A DNA stretch of 42,511 nt from an uncultured Prevotellaceae bacterium (GCA_902761905.1 CACWMK010000021.1:1-42511); one strand, 5' to 3'; positions 33,560 through 41,752 are shown, counted from the first letter of the stretch. Notes: generated by a model from the sequence alone, not told the origin. Numbers and translations are program-made.

Positions 33560-33631
33560 GATCCGTTTGGGGCTCGAACCCAAGACCCCAACATTAAAAG
33601 TGTTGTGCTCTACCGACTGAGCTAACGGATC
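33559..33631 (-). tRNA. tRNA-Lys(TTT)
   Basis: On the minus strand a 73-nt cloverleaf is complete. The acceptor stem GATCCGT/ACGGATC and D-arm GCTC...GAGC pair fully. The anticodon stem CAACA/TGTTG has loop CTTTTAA (anticodon TTT). The T-arm is TTGGG/CCCAA with loop TTCGAGC, and the discriminator is A. CCA is not encoded. It has a -7 promoter at 33666-33673 and ends at the terminator shared with GH31. Confidence 0.96.
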
Positions 33632-33665
33632 GACCTTAAACTATGCTCTCATTCGAAAGCGGGTG

Positions 33666-33673
33666 CAAAATTA
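33666..33673 (-). promoter_or_regulatory. -7 promoter element of tRNA-Lys
   Basis: TAATTTTG on the minus strand followed by CACCCG, 34 nt before the tRNA 5' end. Confidence 0.55.
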
Positions 33674-33698
33674 CAAACTTTTTCCGAATTGACCAAAT

Positions 33699-34799
33699 TT
33701 ATTCGGAAGATTTTTCTTCTTCGGCCTCAATTTCCTTATCTTTTGTCACATATTGCTGGTAATATGCTATCAAAAGTGTGGTCAGCGGCAGCGCAATTAT
33801 CAGTCCGATAAAACCCAGAAGTGCGCCCCAAACCGACAGCGACAGCAGCAGTATGGCAGGGTTCAGTCCCATAGCCTTACCCATCACCTTGGGCGTAACT
33901 ATCATGTCACAAATCAGCTGCACCACAACGAATACCAGCAGAGCCAGCGCCAATATACCCCAGAAGTTCTGCCCCGTGTCGGCCGACTTGAGCAGCGCCA
34001 GCAGCACCGTAGGTATCAGCGCAAAGGTGTGCAGATATGGCACCAGGTCCATTATACCTATCATTATGCCCAGACCGATGGCCATCGGGAAGTCGATGAT
34101 CGTAAATCCGATGCAGAACAGCACACCCATGATGAGCGCCACCGTGCCCTGTCCGCGCACGTAGTTGTTGAGCGCCTGTCCGGCATCCTTGCCCAGTCCC
34201 TGCCAGAACGGACGGTTCTTCTTGGGGAAGATGCGAATCCAGTTGTCGGTCAGATACTCGTAGTCCAGCAGTATAAAGAACATATATAATAAGGTGATGA
34301 GCGACGCTACGACACCGATAATCACCGTAGCCGTCTGATCGAGCACGCTAAACACTCTGGGCAACACCGTCTTGAGTCCGTCGGTAAACGTGTCGCTCTT
34401 GAAGAACTTCTCTATCTCGCGGTTGTTCTGCTGTACCCAGTCCTGTATGGCCCCGGGGATATCCTTGATGTGAGCCTCCTTCTGTACATAGTCGCTCACC
34501 AGTCCGCCCAGCTTTTCAAACTGCTCTATCATCGGCGGCACTATCATGTAGATGATACCAGCCAATACAGCTATCACCACTATCAGCGTGATAACTATGC
34601 TCAGCGCGCGATTGCCTACATGCAGCTTGTGCTGCACAAAATTCACCATCGGATATAGCAGATAGGCAAAGAACCACGCAACGAAGAACGGCAGAAGCAC
34701 GCTGCTCAGGTAGTTAACCAGCAGCAGTATGCCCAGCACCAGCAGGCCAGCCCCCACCCAACGCACCAATTGGTCAAGCGTTATTGTCTTTTCTCTCAT
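33699..34799 (-). CDS. AI-2E family transporter (YdiK/PerM-type membrane protein)
   Basis: The product has 366 residues and about seven or eight hydrophobic segments. The opening [48 protein letters not shown] is typical of the family. A periplasmic amphipathic region ([21 protein letters not shown] to [11 protein letters not shown]) follows. The family core is [45 protein letters not shown] and [21 protein letters not shown], then a second half ending in [15 protein letters not shown]. Members are called AI-2 exporters, but many move other solutes, so the substrate is open. Its first 26 bp overlap the end of tdk in another frame. Confidence 0.9.
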   Translation of the reverse strand: MREKTITLDQLVRWVGAGLLVLGILLLVNYLSSVLLPFFVAWFFAYLLYPMVNFVQHKLHVGNRALSIVITLIVVIAVLAGIIYMIVPPMIEQFEKLGGLVSDYVQKEAHIKDIPGAIQDWVQQNNREIEKFFKSDTFTDGLKTVLPRVFSVLDQTATVIIGVVASLITLLYMFFILLDYEYLTDNWIRIFPKKNRPFWQGLGKDAGQALNNYVRGQGTVALIMGVLFCIGFTIIDFPMAIGLGIMIGIMDLVPYLHTFALIPTVLLALLKSADTGQNFWGILALALLVFVVVQLICDMIVTPKVMGKAMGLNPAILLLSLSVWGALLGFIGLIIALPLTTLLIAYYQQYVTKDKEIEAEEEKSSE

Positions 34800-35376
34800 T
34801 TTCTTCCTTTATCGCTTTTTGATAACACTCTCGGCACAGTGGCTCATACTCGGTAGTCTCGCCCAGCAGCACGCGCTGCTCGCTCTCCACCTTGCGATGG
34901 CTCACATAGGCCAGATTGCCGCACTTCACGCAGATGGCGTGCACCTTGGTCACGTCGTCGGCAATGGCACACAGCGCAGGCATGGGCCCGAAGGGTTTCC
35001 CCTTGTAGTCCATATCCAATCCGGCCACGATCACTCGCACGCCGCGATTAGCCAGTTCGTTACACACATCCACGATGCCGTCGTCGAAGAACTGGGCCTC
35101 GTCGATGCCTACCACGTCGATATCGCTCGACAGCAGCAATATGCTCCCCGCCGAGTCGATAGGAGTGCTCTGAATGTGCTTCTGGTCGTGGCTCACCACA
35201 TCCTCCTCAGAGTAGCGCACGTCGATGGCGGGCTTGAATATCTCCACCTTCTGCCGTGCAAACTGAGCCCTTCGCATTCGCCTTATCAGCTCCTCCGTCT
35301 TGCCCGAGAACATCGAGCCGCACACCACTTCTATTCTGCCAGGTCGGTGTGCCTCACCTGTTAAATTCTCTGTCAT
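34774..35376 (-). CDS. tdk: thymidine kinase
   Basis: The product has 200 residues and phosphorylates thymidine in salvage. [25 protein letters not shown] is the Walker A region, [17 protein letters not shown] the Walker B region, and [21 protein letters not shown] the lasso region. Zinc-binding Cys pairs are CVKCGN and CREC. It is of type II TK1-like length. I chose ATG 35376 ([14 protein letters not shown]); the longer frame would start upstream of the -7 box at 35386-35393, and the chosen start leaves only a 9-nt gap from the box. It is transcribed ahead of the AI-2E family gene with a 26-bp overlap. Confidence 0.95.
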   Translation of the reverse strand: MTENLTGEAHRPGRIEVVCGSMFSGKTEELIRRMRRAQFARQKVEIFKPAIDVRYSEEDVVSHDQKHIQSTPIDSAGSILLLSSDIDVVGIDEAQFFDDGIVDVCNELANRGVRVIVAGLDMDYKGKPFGPMPALCAIADDVTKVHAICVKCGNLAYVSHRKVESEQRVLLGETTEYEPLCRECYQKAIKEENERKDNNA

Positions 35377-35385
35377 ATCTAGGTG

Positions 35386-35393
35386 CAAAGGTA
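35386..35393 (-). promoter_or_regulatory. -7 promoter element of tdk, near-leaderless
   Basis: TACCTTTG on the minus strand followed by CACCTAGAT and the ATG at 35376. This is the same box-to-start geometry as at 8413 and 25066. Confidence 0.65.
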
Positions 35394-35431
35394 CGAATAC
35401 TTTTAATAATTGCAAAGATTTTGGCGATTTT

Positions 35432-35463
35432 TTTGTCTATTCTGATAATTTGCTTTATATTTG
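35432..35463 (+). promoter_or_regulatory. complete promoter of rsmI
   Basis: TTTG (35432-35435), 20 nt, then TATATTTG (35456-35463): an ideal Bacteroidota -33/-7 pair. The rsmI ATG starts 10 nt after the -7 box. Confidence 0.75.
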
Positions 35464-35472
35464 CCCCTTGTT

Positions 35473-36153
35473 ATGGGCATATTATACATCGTACCTACAC
35501 CAGTTGGCAATATGGAAGACATGACATTCCGTGCCATCCGCATATTAAAAGAGGTAGATCTGGTGCTTGCAGAAGATACTCGCACATCGAGCAAACTGCT
35601 TAAGCACTACGACATCCACCCGGGCCAACTAATGTCGCACCATAAGTTCAACGAGCACGGCACGTCGGCCAACGTAGTAGCCCGACTCCAGGCTGGCGAG
35701 AACGTGGCGCTGATAAGCGATGCAGGCACACCCGGCATCAGCGATCCCGGATTCTTTCTGGTTCGCGAGGCTGTACGCGCTGGCATCGAGGTGCAGTGCC
35801 TGCCTGGAGCCACAGCCTTCGTACCCGCACTGGTGGCCAGCGGTCTGCCCTGCGACAGGTTTGCCTTCGAGGGATTTCTGCCGCAGAAGAAGGGGCGCCA
35901 GACCAAGCTCGAATCGCTGAAGACCGAGGAGCGCACGATGATATTCTACGAGAGCCCCTACCGTGTGGTCAAAACTCTGCAGCAGTTTGCCGAGGCCTAT
36001 GGCCCCGACCGCCAGGTAAGCGTTTGTCGCGAGATATCCAAGATACACGAGGAGAGCGTTCGCGGCAGTCTCGAGGAGGTGATAGCCCACTTCAAGGAGC
36101 ATGAGCCCAAGGGTGAGATAGTAATCATCCTGGCTGGAAACGATAATAAATAA
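35473..36153 (+). CDS. rsmI: 16S rRNA (cytidine(1402)-2'-O)-methyltransferase
   Basis: The product has 226 residues, a SAM-dependent enzyme that methylates C1402 in the ribosomal P site. The family features are intact: MGILYIVPTPVGNMEDMTFRAIRILKEVDLVLAEDTRTSSKLLKHYDI, VALISDAGTPGISDPGFFLVREAVRAG, VQCLPGATAFVPALVASGLPCDRFAFEGFLPQKKG, and MIFYESPYRVVKTL. The start is ATG 35473; a TTG four codons upstream is in frame but lies within the -7 box. It is transcribed divergently from tdk. The next gene, a lipoprotein, starts 24 bp after the stop codon. Confidence 0.96.
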   Translation: MGILYIVPTPVGNMEDMTFRAIRILKEVDLVLAEDTRTSSKLLKHYDIHPGQLMSHHKFNEHGTSANVVARLQAGENVALISDAGTPGISDPGFFLVREAVRAGIEVQCLPGATAFVPALVASGLPCDRFAFEGFLPQKKGRQTKLESLKTEERTMIFYESPYRVVKTLQQFAEAYGPDRQVSVCREISKIHEESVRGSLEEVIAHFKEHEPKGEIVIILAGNDNK

Positions 36154-36177
36154 TTAAACAAATAAACAGTAATTATT

Positions 36178-37044
36178 ATGAAGAAACTATTTATCTTTGC
36201 AATGTGTGCCATGACATTGGCAAGTTGTAATGAGGGGGCCAAGAAGGCCGAGAATCAGGCACGCGCCGAGCGCGACTCACTTAACCAGGTAATCGCCCAG
36301 AAGGATGACGAGATCAACGACATGATGACCACACTGATTGACATCGAGGAGGGATTCCGCGAGATCACCGAGGCCCAGAACCGTGTAACCCTGGCCAAGA
36401 ATGGCGAAGGCACCAATACCAAGCAGCGCATCACCGAGAACTTCCAGTTCATCCAGTCGATGATGCAGCAGAACAAGGACCTGATCGCAAAGCTGCAGCA
36501 GCAGGTGCGCGAGAGCTCTTTCAAGAGCGATAAACTCAAGAAGATCATCGCCGATCTTACCGAGACTATGGAGAAGAAGGACCAGCAGATAGCAGAGATG
36601 AAGGAGCAGCTGGAGCTTAAGAATATCCACATCGGCGAGCTGAAGTATACCATCAACTCTATGCGCGAAGATGCTCAGGCCATGCAGGACGAGAACGAGG
36701 CACAGGCAAAGACCATCAACGCTCAGGACAAGCAGCTCAACACCGCCTGGTATGCATGCGGCACCAAGGACGAACTGAAGAAGCAGAAGATACTGACCAA
36801 GGACGGACTGTTTAGCAAGAACAAGATACTGCAGGGCGACTTCAACAAGGACTACTTCACCAAGATCGACATTCGTGTTGACAACACCATCAAGCTCTAC
36901 AGCAAGTCGGCCAAGCTGCTCACCACTCACCCATCCAGCTCATACACACTGCAGCCCGATGCCAACAAGCAGCTCATCCTGCGCATCACCGATGCACAGG
37001 CATTCTGGAGCACCAGCAAGTATCTGGTAGTACAGGTCAAGTAA
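36178..37044 (+). CDS. coiled-coil lipoprotein (Cbp1-like, tentative)
   Basis: The product has 288 residues. The signal MKKLFIFAMCAMTLASCNE has lipobox LASC. Residues 25-200 are a long coiled coil rich in Glu, Lys and Gln (AERDSLNQVIAQKDDEINDMM, then KIIADLTETMEKKDQQIAEMKEQLELKN). The last 90 residues form a compact domain (NTAWYACGTKDELKKQKILTKDGLFSKNKILQGDFNKDYFTKIDIR, then KLLTTHPSSSYTLQ). This layout recalls the Bacteroides family labelled Cbp1 collagen-binding adhesin, but I cannot confirm collagen binding from sequence. Surface or periplasmic location is inferred from the lipobox. It ends at a strong terminator. Confidence 0.75.
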   Translation: MKKLFIFAMCAMTLASCNEGAKKAENQARAERDSLNQVIAQKDDEINDMMTTLIDIEEGFREITEAQNRVTLAKNGEGTNTKQRITENFQFIQSMMQQNKDLIAKLQQQVRESSFKSDKLKKIIADLTETMEKKDQQIAEMKEQLELKNIHIGELKYTINSMREDAQAMQDENEAQAKTINAQDKQLNTAWYACGTKDELKKQKILTKDGLFSKNKILQGDFNKDYFTKIDIRVDNTIKLYSKSAKLLTTHPSSSYTLQPDANKQLILRITDAQAFWSTSKYLVVQVK

Positions 37045-37068
37045 AAGCATTACACATATTATATATAT

Positions 37069-37110
37069 AATAGTCGGGTGCCCCAGTATCGGGTGCCCGA
37101 TTATTATTGT
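37069..37110 (+). terminator. terminator after the coiled-coil lipoprotein gene
   Basis: TCGGGTGCCC (37074-37083) pairs with GGGTGCCCGA (37091-37100) using two G-U pairs, with loop CAGTATC. TTATTATTG follows. The stem resembles the terminators at 39646, 40245 and 41822. Confidence 0.8.
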
Positions 37111-37164
37111 GTGGCATTTTAAATATTTTTATGAGTAATACTTGCAATTTTCAAAATATTGTCG

Positions 37165-37172
37165 TATATTTG
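37165..37172 (+). promoter_or_regulatory. -7 promoter element of the M6 protease gene
   Basis: TATATTTG followed by CCCC, 33 nt before the ATG at 37206. The same TATATTTGCCCC stretch precedes rsmI (35456-35467). Confidence 0.6.
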
Positions 37173-37205
37173 CCCCAAATATTACTACTAAAAAAATTTT
37201 GGCTT

Positions 37206-39641
37206 ATGAATATTAAGAGTCTATTAACCACGATGATCTTCTGTCTGGCCGCCTCTTCGGTTCAGGCAGTACCCGCAAAACCAGGCGTAAAGAAAACAGT
37301 CCGCCAGGCCGATGGCACAGTAATAGAGCTTACGCTCCGCGGCGATGAGCACTTCGCGTTCTACACCGATGCCAAAGGTAAAGCATTCAAGCTTCTGTCA
37401 GGCGATAAGTTGCAGCCTATGACCTCCGATCAGGTGAGCGATACCTGGGCCAAATGCCGACAGGCACATAGCATCAACCGCCCCGCCCGCACCCGAGGTA
37501 TTGGCGAATCCTCATCTGCCACCACGGGCAAGCACCGCGGACTGGTAATCCTGATGCAATTTCAGGACCTGGAGTTTGTAACCCCCGAGCCTAAGCAGGT
37601 TTTCAACCGCTTCTTCAATGAGGAGGGCTATAACGAATACGGGATGTCAGGCTCTGTGAAGGACTACTTCCGTGCGCAGAGTTACGGTCAGCTCGACATC
37701 GACTTCGATATAGTAGGCCCATATACCACTACTAAGTCTATGGCATATTATGGTGAACACGCCATAACAGACAACGAGGAACTGGTAGATGCCCATCGAC
37801 GAGAATTTGCAGCCGAAGCAGTAGAACAGGCAGCAGCCGATGTGGATTATTCTCTGTACGACTGGGATAACGACGGCAATGTAGATCAGGTATTTATCAT
37901 CTATGCCGGCTATGCCGAGGCCTCGGGAGCAGCCCCCGAAACCATCTGGCCGCACGAGTGGTCATTAGAAGGATTAGGTCGGGATTTCGTATATAATGGT
38001 GTGAAAGTCAGCACCTACGGATGTGCCAACGAGCTGATGGGCGATGGAAGGAATAATACGGGCATTCTCAACGGCATCGGTACAGCCTGCCATGAGTTTA
38101 GCCACTGCCTGGGACTAAAGGACATGTATGACACTGAAAGCCAAACCAATTATGGTATGTCTTGGTGGGATGTGATGGACTCTGGCAACTATCTTAACAA
38201 CTCGCGCACGCCTGCAGGATTTACATCTTACGAGCGCTGGTTCAGCGGATGGTTGGAGCCTACAGAGCTTAAGGGCGACATGACACATATCACCGATATG
38301 AAGCCGCTGGCCGAGGCCCCCGAGTGCTACATATTATACAATGATGCCCACAGAACTGAGTATTATCTGCTGGAGAATCGACAGAACGTGGGGTTCGATG
38401 CAGCTTTGCCTGGCCACGGACTTCTGGTGCTGCATGTGGATTACGATAAAAATGCTTGGACTAAAAACAAGATAAACGTAGAACTCGACCATCAGCGCCT
38501 GACTATCATCCCTGCAGATGGCGATTTTAACAGGATAAGCAAGATTTCACTAGCTGGCGACCCATTCCCCGGCGCTACCCGAAACACCGCTCTGGCCAAC
38601 TACACCACCCCCGCCTCTACACTCTATAATGCCAACGCCGACGGCAGTTACAATATGAACAAGGCCATCGACTGTATAACCGAGAGCGAAGAAGGTCTGA
38701 TATCATTTGTGGCCCTGCGTCCGGAAATGCTTGCACCAGAGTGGGCCGAGGCTACCGAGGTTAAGGGCGAGCCTTCCGTCAACATCACATGGGCTACTGT
38801 AAAGGATGCCGTTAGCTATCAGGTAGAGCTCATCGAAAACTATACCGTCCAACCAGCCGATTCGCTTCTGTGCGAGTTCGACTTAACCCAGACTCAAGCC
38901 GAATCTTTAGTTTATACCGACATCTCTTCAAAAATGTCCGATTATGGTCTGCCGGGATGGAGCGGCTCCAATCTGTTCGCCTCGCCAGGCAAGCTGCTTA
39001 TCGGTAGCACAGAATATGCTGGCGAAGTAAAGACTTCCAAATGGCAAGTTCCATCATCCAGAAATATTACGGTGGTAATGGGCGTTGGGATGGTTGATGA
39101 AAATCCTTTCAACTGCAAGACATATATCTGGCACCACAAAAATGGCGATAATACAACCTATGCCAAAGGATTTGTGATTAATATATATTCTGAAGGAAAA
39201 TACTTGTTTAACTTTACCGATATTCCTGGTGACGATTTCTATATCAATATCAAGCCCGACTACCAGATGAATCTCAACTATCTTGCAGCCTACGATGGCA
39301 CCTGGACCGAAAACGAGTTGGGCCTCGGTGCCGATGGCAGCACAGGCAAGGCTATTGCCCTCTCTACCGTCTACAATACCGAAGCTAATAGCATCACTAT
39401 CAACGATCTCAACCCAGAGCACATGTACATCTATCGTGTTCGCGCCATTGGCTCCGACGACTTCTCTTCTAACTGGACTGCCAAGCAGTCGTTCCAGTTC
39501 GACAATAGCGGCATCAGCAGCATGCTGATTACCCCACGCGCCGGTAAGATCTACGACCTGCAGGGCCGCCCCCGCGGCACCGACCCATCCGCCCTACCTA
39601 AGGGTATATACATAATCGGTGGAAGGAAGGTAGTGAAATAA
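37206..39641 (+). CDS. secreted M6-family metalloprotease with shared C-terminal tail
   Basis: The product has 811 residues with a signal peptide (MNIKSLLTTMIFCLAASSVQA). A propeptide-like region lies at residues 20-110. The peptidase M6 domain carries the zinc motif HEFSHCLGLKDMYD (His296, Glu297, His300, with downstream Asp) in GIGTACHEFSH, and MSWWDVMDSG as the Met-turn region. C-terminal beta domains include a fibronectin-like segment (APEWAEATEVKGEPSVNITWATVKDAVSYQVELIE). The last 32 residues contain YDLQGRPRGTDPSALPKG and end KVVK, a short T9SS sorting tail type also found on two other proteins here. I chose ATG 37206 because it gives a normal signal peptide and follows the -7 box; the longer frame begins inside the previous terminator. 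Confidence 0.92.
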   Translation: MNIKSLLTTMIFCLAASSVQAVPAKPGVKKTVRQADGTVIELTLRGDEHFAFYTDAKGKAFKLLSGDKLQPMTSDQVSDTWAKCRQAHSINRPARTRGIGESSSATTGKHRGLVILMQFQDLEFVTPEPKQVFNRFFNEEGYNEYGMSGSVKDYFRAQSYGQLDIDFDIVGPYTTTKSMAYYGEHAITDNEELVDAHRREFAAEAVEQAAADVDYSLYDWDNDGNVDQVFIIYAGYAEASGAAPETIWPHEWSLEGLGRDFVYNGVKVSTYGCANELMGDGRNNTGILNGIGTACHEFSHCLGLKDMYDTESQTNYGMSWWDVMDSGNYLNNSRTPAGFTSYERWFSGWLEPTELKGDMTHITDMKPLAEAPECYILYNDAHRTEYYLLENRQNVGFDAALPGHGLLVLHVDYDKNAWTKNKINVELDHQRLTIIPADGDFNRISKISLAGDPFPGATRNTALANYTTPASTLYNANADGSYNMNKAIDCITESEEGLISFVALRPEMLAPEWAEATEVKGEPSVNITWATVKDAVSYQVELIENYTVQPADSLLCEFDLTQTQAESLVYTDISSKMSDYGLPGWSGSNLFASPGKLLIGSTEYAGEVKTSKWQVPSSRNITVVMGVGMVDENPFNCKTYIWHHKNGDNTTYAKGFVINIYSEGKYLFNFTDIPGDDFYINIKPDYQMNLNYLAAYDGTWTENELGLGADGSTGKAIALSTVYNTEANSITINDLNPEHMYIYRVRAIGSDDFSSNWTAKQSFQFDNSGISSMLITPRAGKIYDLQGRPRGTDPSALPKGIYIIGGRKVVK
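39549..39641 (+). repeat. DNA copy of the shared C-terminal tail
   Basis: The last 93 bp of the M6 gene closely match, base by base with scattered changes, the 3' ends of the two minus-strand genes (tail regions starting at 40283 and 41860). The similarity is high in synonymous positions as well. Confidence 0.85.
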
Positions 39642-39645
39642 CAAC

Positions 39646-39685
39646 AAATCGGGTGCCCAGCAATGAGCACCCGATTCTCTTTTTG
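39646..39685 (+). terminator. terminator after the M6 protease gene
   Basis: AATCGGGTGC (39647-39656) pairs perfectly with GCACCCGATT (39667-39676) over loop CCAGCAATGA. CTCTTTTTG follows. Confidence 0.9.
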
Positions 39686-39690
39686 CTAAA

Positions 39691-39724
39691 CCTGCCAAGG
39701 GACAGTCCCGTGACAGCATGTCAC
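39691..39724. repeat. REP-like double hairpin
   Basis: GGGACAGTCCC (39699-39709) is a perfect palindrome with one central base. It is followed at once by GTGACAGCATGTCAC (39710-39724), arms of 6 bp. TGCCAAGG precedes it. Composition and layout resemble REP elements; the family name is not certain. It lies just downstream of the broken toxin gene. Confidence 0.6.
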
Positions 39725-39739
39725 CTTCTGGAGGTCATT

Positions 39740-39848
39740 CTATTTTTCCTGAATGAGCTTCGTTTCAAGAAACTCGTCGAGCGTGATAGGGACTGTTACG
39801 TGAGATAATCTGCAACAGGCAGTTTGTATCAATCACTACGGGATTCAT
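39740..39848 (-). pseudogene. remnant of a PIN-domain toxin gene
   Basis: From ATG 39848 the minus strand reads MNPVVIDTNCLLQIISRNSPYH, the typical start of PIN-domain toxins with the first acidic residue in VIDTN. It then meets a stop codon at 39765-39767 after 27 codons. In another frame LDEFLETKLIQEK continues the expected helix and stops at 39740. So a frameshift plus a large 3' deletion removed most of the gene, including the later catalytic acidic residues. It begins 6 bp after the antitoxin gene, as in intact PIN modules of Bacteroidales. A REP-like double hairpin lies just beyond the break and may mark the deletion. Confidence 0.75.
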
Positions 39849-39854
39849 CGTCGC

Positions 39855-40076
39855 CTATTTGTTATAAGGTGTACGGAAGTGAGAGCCGCGCAACTCCTTC
39901 ATGCGCTTCTCGTCAAACTGACCGCTCTCCCATAGCTGGTCCATCTCTTCGTCAATCTGCCTGGCATAGAATGCAGCCAACTGCTGGCGTAGCTTTTCCA
40001 ATCCCACGGAGGTCTTGATGTGCGACACCAGATTGAATATCTGTAATTGTGCAGGAGTAAAGGTAATTGCTTCCAT
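39855..40076 (-). CDS. antitoxin of a PIN-type toxin-antitoxin module
   Basis: The product has 73 residues: MEAITFTPAQLQIFNLVSHIKTSVGLEKLRQQLAAFYARQIDEEMDQLWESGQFDEKRMKELRGSHFRTPYNK. This matches small Bacteroidales antitoxins that begin MEAxTFTPAQLQIxN, contain an ARQIDxExDxLWxxG segment and end in HxRTPY, and that precede a PIN-domain toxin gene. The protein is intact. I used ATG 40076; a GTG three codons upstream is in frame. A complete promoter is present (-7 at 40105-40112). Because the toxin gene is broken, the antitoxin is now an orphan. It could still regulate its own promoter or neutralise related toxins elsewhere. Confidence 0.82.
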   Translation of the reverse strand: MEAITFTPAQLQIFNLVSHIKTSVGLEKLRQQLAAFYARQIDEEMDQLWESGQFDEKRMKELRGSHFRTPYNK

Positions 40077-40104
40077 AATTCTCACTATTTAGAGTTTCAC
40101 GCTG

Positions 40105-40136
40105 CAAAGATACATTATTTTAGGATATTATCCAAA
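40105..40136 (-). promoter_or_regulatory. complete promoter of the antitoxin gene
   Basis: On the minus strand TTTG (40136-40133), 20 nt, then TATCTTTG (40112-40105). This is the same ideal spacing as the rsmI promoter. Confidence 0.75.
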
Positions 40137-40216
40137 TTTCACTCGAAAAGTTTATGATATTTGATTTTTTTGCAAACCTTATTATATATCATAGTCGCCG
40201 GCTTACCGAGTCAAGC

Positions 40217-40375
40217 CTTTTCTGTATGTATCAAGTTACCAAAATCGGCTGCCCAGTATTGAGCAGCCGACTGTGTGCGGTTTTATTTCACAACCTTCTT
40301 TCCATCGATTACGTATATACCCTTAGGCAGGGCTGATGGGTCGGTGCCGCGGGGGCGGCCTTGGAGGTCGTAGAT
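40217..40375. repeat. 159-bp direct repeat, copy A (terminator plus C-terminal tail)
   Basis: About 95 percent identical by eye to 41794-41952, with an exact offset of 1577 bp and no gaps. It spans the terminator of the esterase gene and the last 93 bp of its coding region. Confidence 0.9.
40241..40270 (-). terminator. terminator of the esterase gene
   Basis: TCGGCTGC (40245-40252) pairs with GCAGCCGA (40263-40270). On the minus strand TTTTG follows. The loop CCAGTATTGA resembles the loop at 39646, while the stem differs by a compensatory G-C to C-G swap. Confidence 0.85.
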
Positions 40376-41710
40376 CACGTTGGTGGGCTTATTGGCGGCC
40401 TGGATGCTGCTGATGGCAGTGGTAGACGCGGCCGACAGCGTGCAGAATGTGAAGTAGGTGGGCTCGTCGTTGTTGGCGTTGCCGGCATTCTTAAGATACT
40501 TGCCAGTGCCTACGTTCTTGAGCGAGAATCCCTTGCCCTCTTCGTAGTCGATGTTCCACACGGCACCGTTCTCCATATCCTCGCCATTGCCCTTGGTAAG
40601 ACCAAGGATAAAGCAGCACCATCCTGTAGAGAGCGGCTGGGCATTAAGGTAGCCCGGCTTGCCCCAGATGCTGTACTCAGCGTTGTCGGGGGTGATGAGT
40701 CGGAGCAGATAGCCGCCGGATACTCCACTCTGGACAAGCTTAAACAGATAGCCGGAGTTGTTGTCGTCAAAGGCGGTGGTATAGTCGTCGTAGCCCAGAT
40801 TCTGTGCATCAGAGCCATAGATAGCCATCCCCTCGGTCTCGTTTACAATTGCAAACTTCTTGCCTTGGAGTTCGCTTACGCTAGTAAATCGCTGGTCGGG
40901 CTGCAGCTGTGGTTTCTCCACCGGACCACTCACCTCAATGCTGTAGCGGCTGCAGAATCGCCATATCTCGTCGCCGGTCTTCACACCGTTGTCGTTTGAT
41001 ATCCAGTGGCCCTTGTTGGCCATCTCCATCAGCACCACTTCTACCCCGTCGTTGCCCGGTCCCCATACGTGGCGGGTTATGTGAGATGCACCACGGTACT
41101 TCTTGGTGACAGTAGCCGTCTCAGGGCAACCGTTGTGCTGAATCCATACGTTCAGGTTCTTCTTTACGTTCGAGAATGTCACCACGTCGTCGCTAGTGCC
41201 GTGGGTGTGGATGATAGGTATGGGGCGCACGCTGGCCTTGGCCGTGGCACCGCCCATGGGATAGCCGCTGATGGGAGCAAAGGCAGCTATGCGGTCGGCT
41301 ATTTTGTTCATGGCGTGATATGTAAACATGCCGCCCATCGAGAATCCCGACAGATACACACGTCCGCGGTCGATGTCGTACTCGTCAACCATCTTGTCGA
41401 TGATAGCCAGCATGAAGTTGATGTCGCGATTGCCGTCCAGGTCCCAACTCTTACTGATACCCTCGGGAAACACGGTGACGAACTTGGCTGTATCGGCCAC
41501 CGACTTGATGTCGAGCATGTTCATCTGGTAGGCGGCGTCCTGGTTCATACCGTGGCACGATATGAGCAGCGGTCGCTTTTCGCCCAGGTTCTTGGGTACG
41601 TATATCTTATACTCTCGTTCGGTGCCTCCCACTTTGATTTTCTGTTGTGCAGCAGATGGCAGCAGGAAGCAGAAGGCCATCAGCACAGATGCAAGTAATT
41701 GTTTCTTCAT
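40283..41710 (-). CDS. secreted PHB-depolymerase/feruloyl-esterase-like hydrolase with shared C-terminal tail
   Basis: The product has 475 residues with a signal peptide (MKKQLLASVLMAFCFLLPSAAQ). The alpha/beta hydrolase domain (residues 25-270) resembles CE1/LpqC esterases: RPLLISCHGMNQDA (oxyanion region), FVTVFPEGISKSWD, the nucleophile elbow GFSMGG (Ser124), HTHGTSDDVV (acid) and KGHWISND (His). Residues 285-430 form a beta-rich accessory domain (FTSVSELQGKKFAIVNETEGMAIYGSDAQN). The end is a 32-residue tail with YDLQGRPRGTDPSALPKG and a final KKVVK, the putative T9SS signal. It may cleave ester links in plant polysaccharides. A -7 box is at 41745-41752, and the gene ends in its own terminator. 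Confidence 0.85.
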   Translation of the reverse strand: MKKQLLASVLMAFCFLLPSAAQQKIKVGGTEREYKIYVPKNLGEKRPLLISCHGMNQDAAYQMNMLDIKSVADTAKFVTVFPEGISKSWDLDGNRDINFMLAIIDKMVDEYDIDRGRVYLSGFSMGGMFTYHAMNKIADRIAAFAPISGYPMGGATAKASVRPIPIIHTHGTSDDVVTFSNVKKNLNVWIQHNGCPETATVTKKYRGASHITRHVWGPGNDGVEVVLMEMANKGHWISNDNGVKTGDEIWRFCSRYSIEVSGPVEKPQLQPDQRFTSVSELQGKKFAIVNETEGMAIYGSDAQNLGYDDYTTAFDDNNSGYLFKLVQSGVSGGYLLRLITPDNAEYSIWGKPGYLNAQPLSTGWCCFILGLTKGNGEDMENGAVWNIDYEEGKGFSLKNVGTGKYLKNAGNANNDEPTYFTFCTLSAASTTAISSIQAANKPTNVIYDLQGRPRGTDPSALPKGIYVIDGKKVVK

Positions 41711-41744
41711 TTATTAATTAGTCATTTTATTAAAAATCCGGCTG

Positions 41745-41752
41745 CAAAGGTA
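41745..41752 (-). promoter_or_regulatory. -7 promoter element of the esterase gene
   Basis: TACCTTTG on the minus strand followed by CAGCCGG, 34 nt before the ATG at 41710. Confidence 0.65.

Noticed and set aside
33436-33631. Active integration site with a resident element
   Set aside because: The two tRNA-end copies are only 123 bp apart and no integrase is encoded, so at most it is a scar.
36178-37044. Firm naming as a collagen-binding adhesin
   Set aside because: Coiled-coil similarity is easily misleading and no binding motif can be seen. The name is kept only as a tentative comparison.
40154-40336. 60-codon frame upstream of the esterase terminator
   Set aside because: It covers an AT-rich gap, the terminator hairpin and the complement of the tail cassette. 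No signal or homology is visible.
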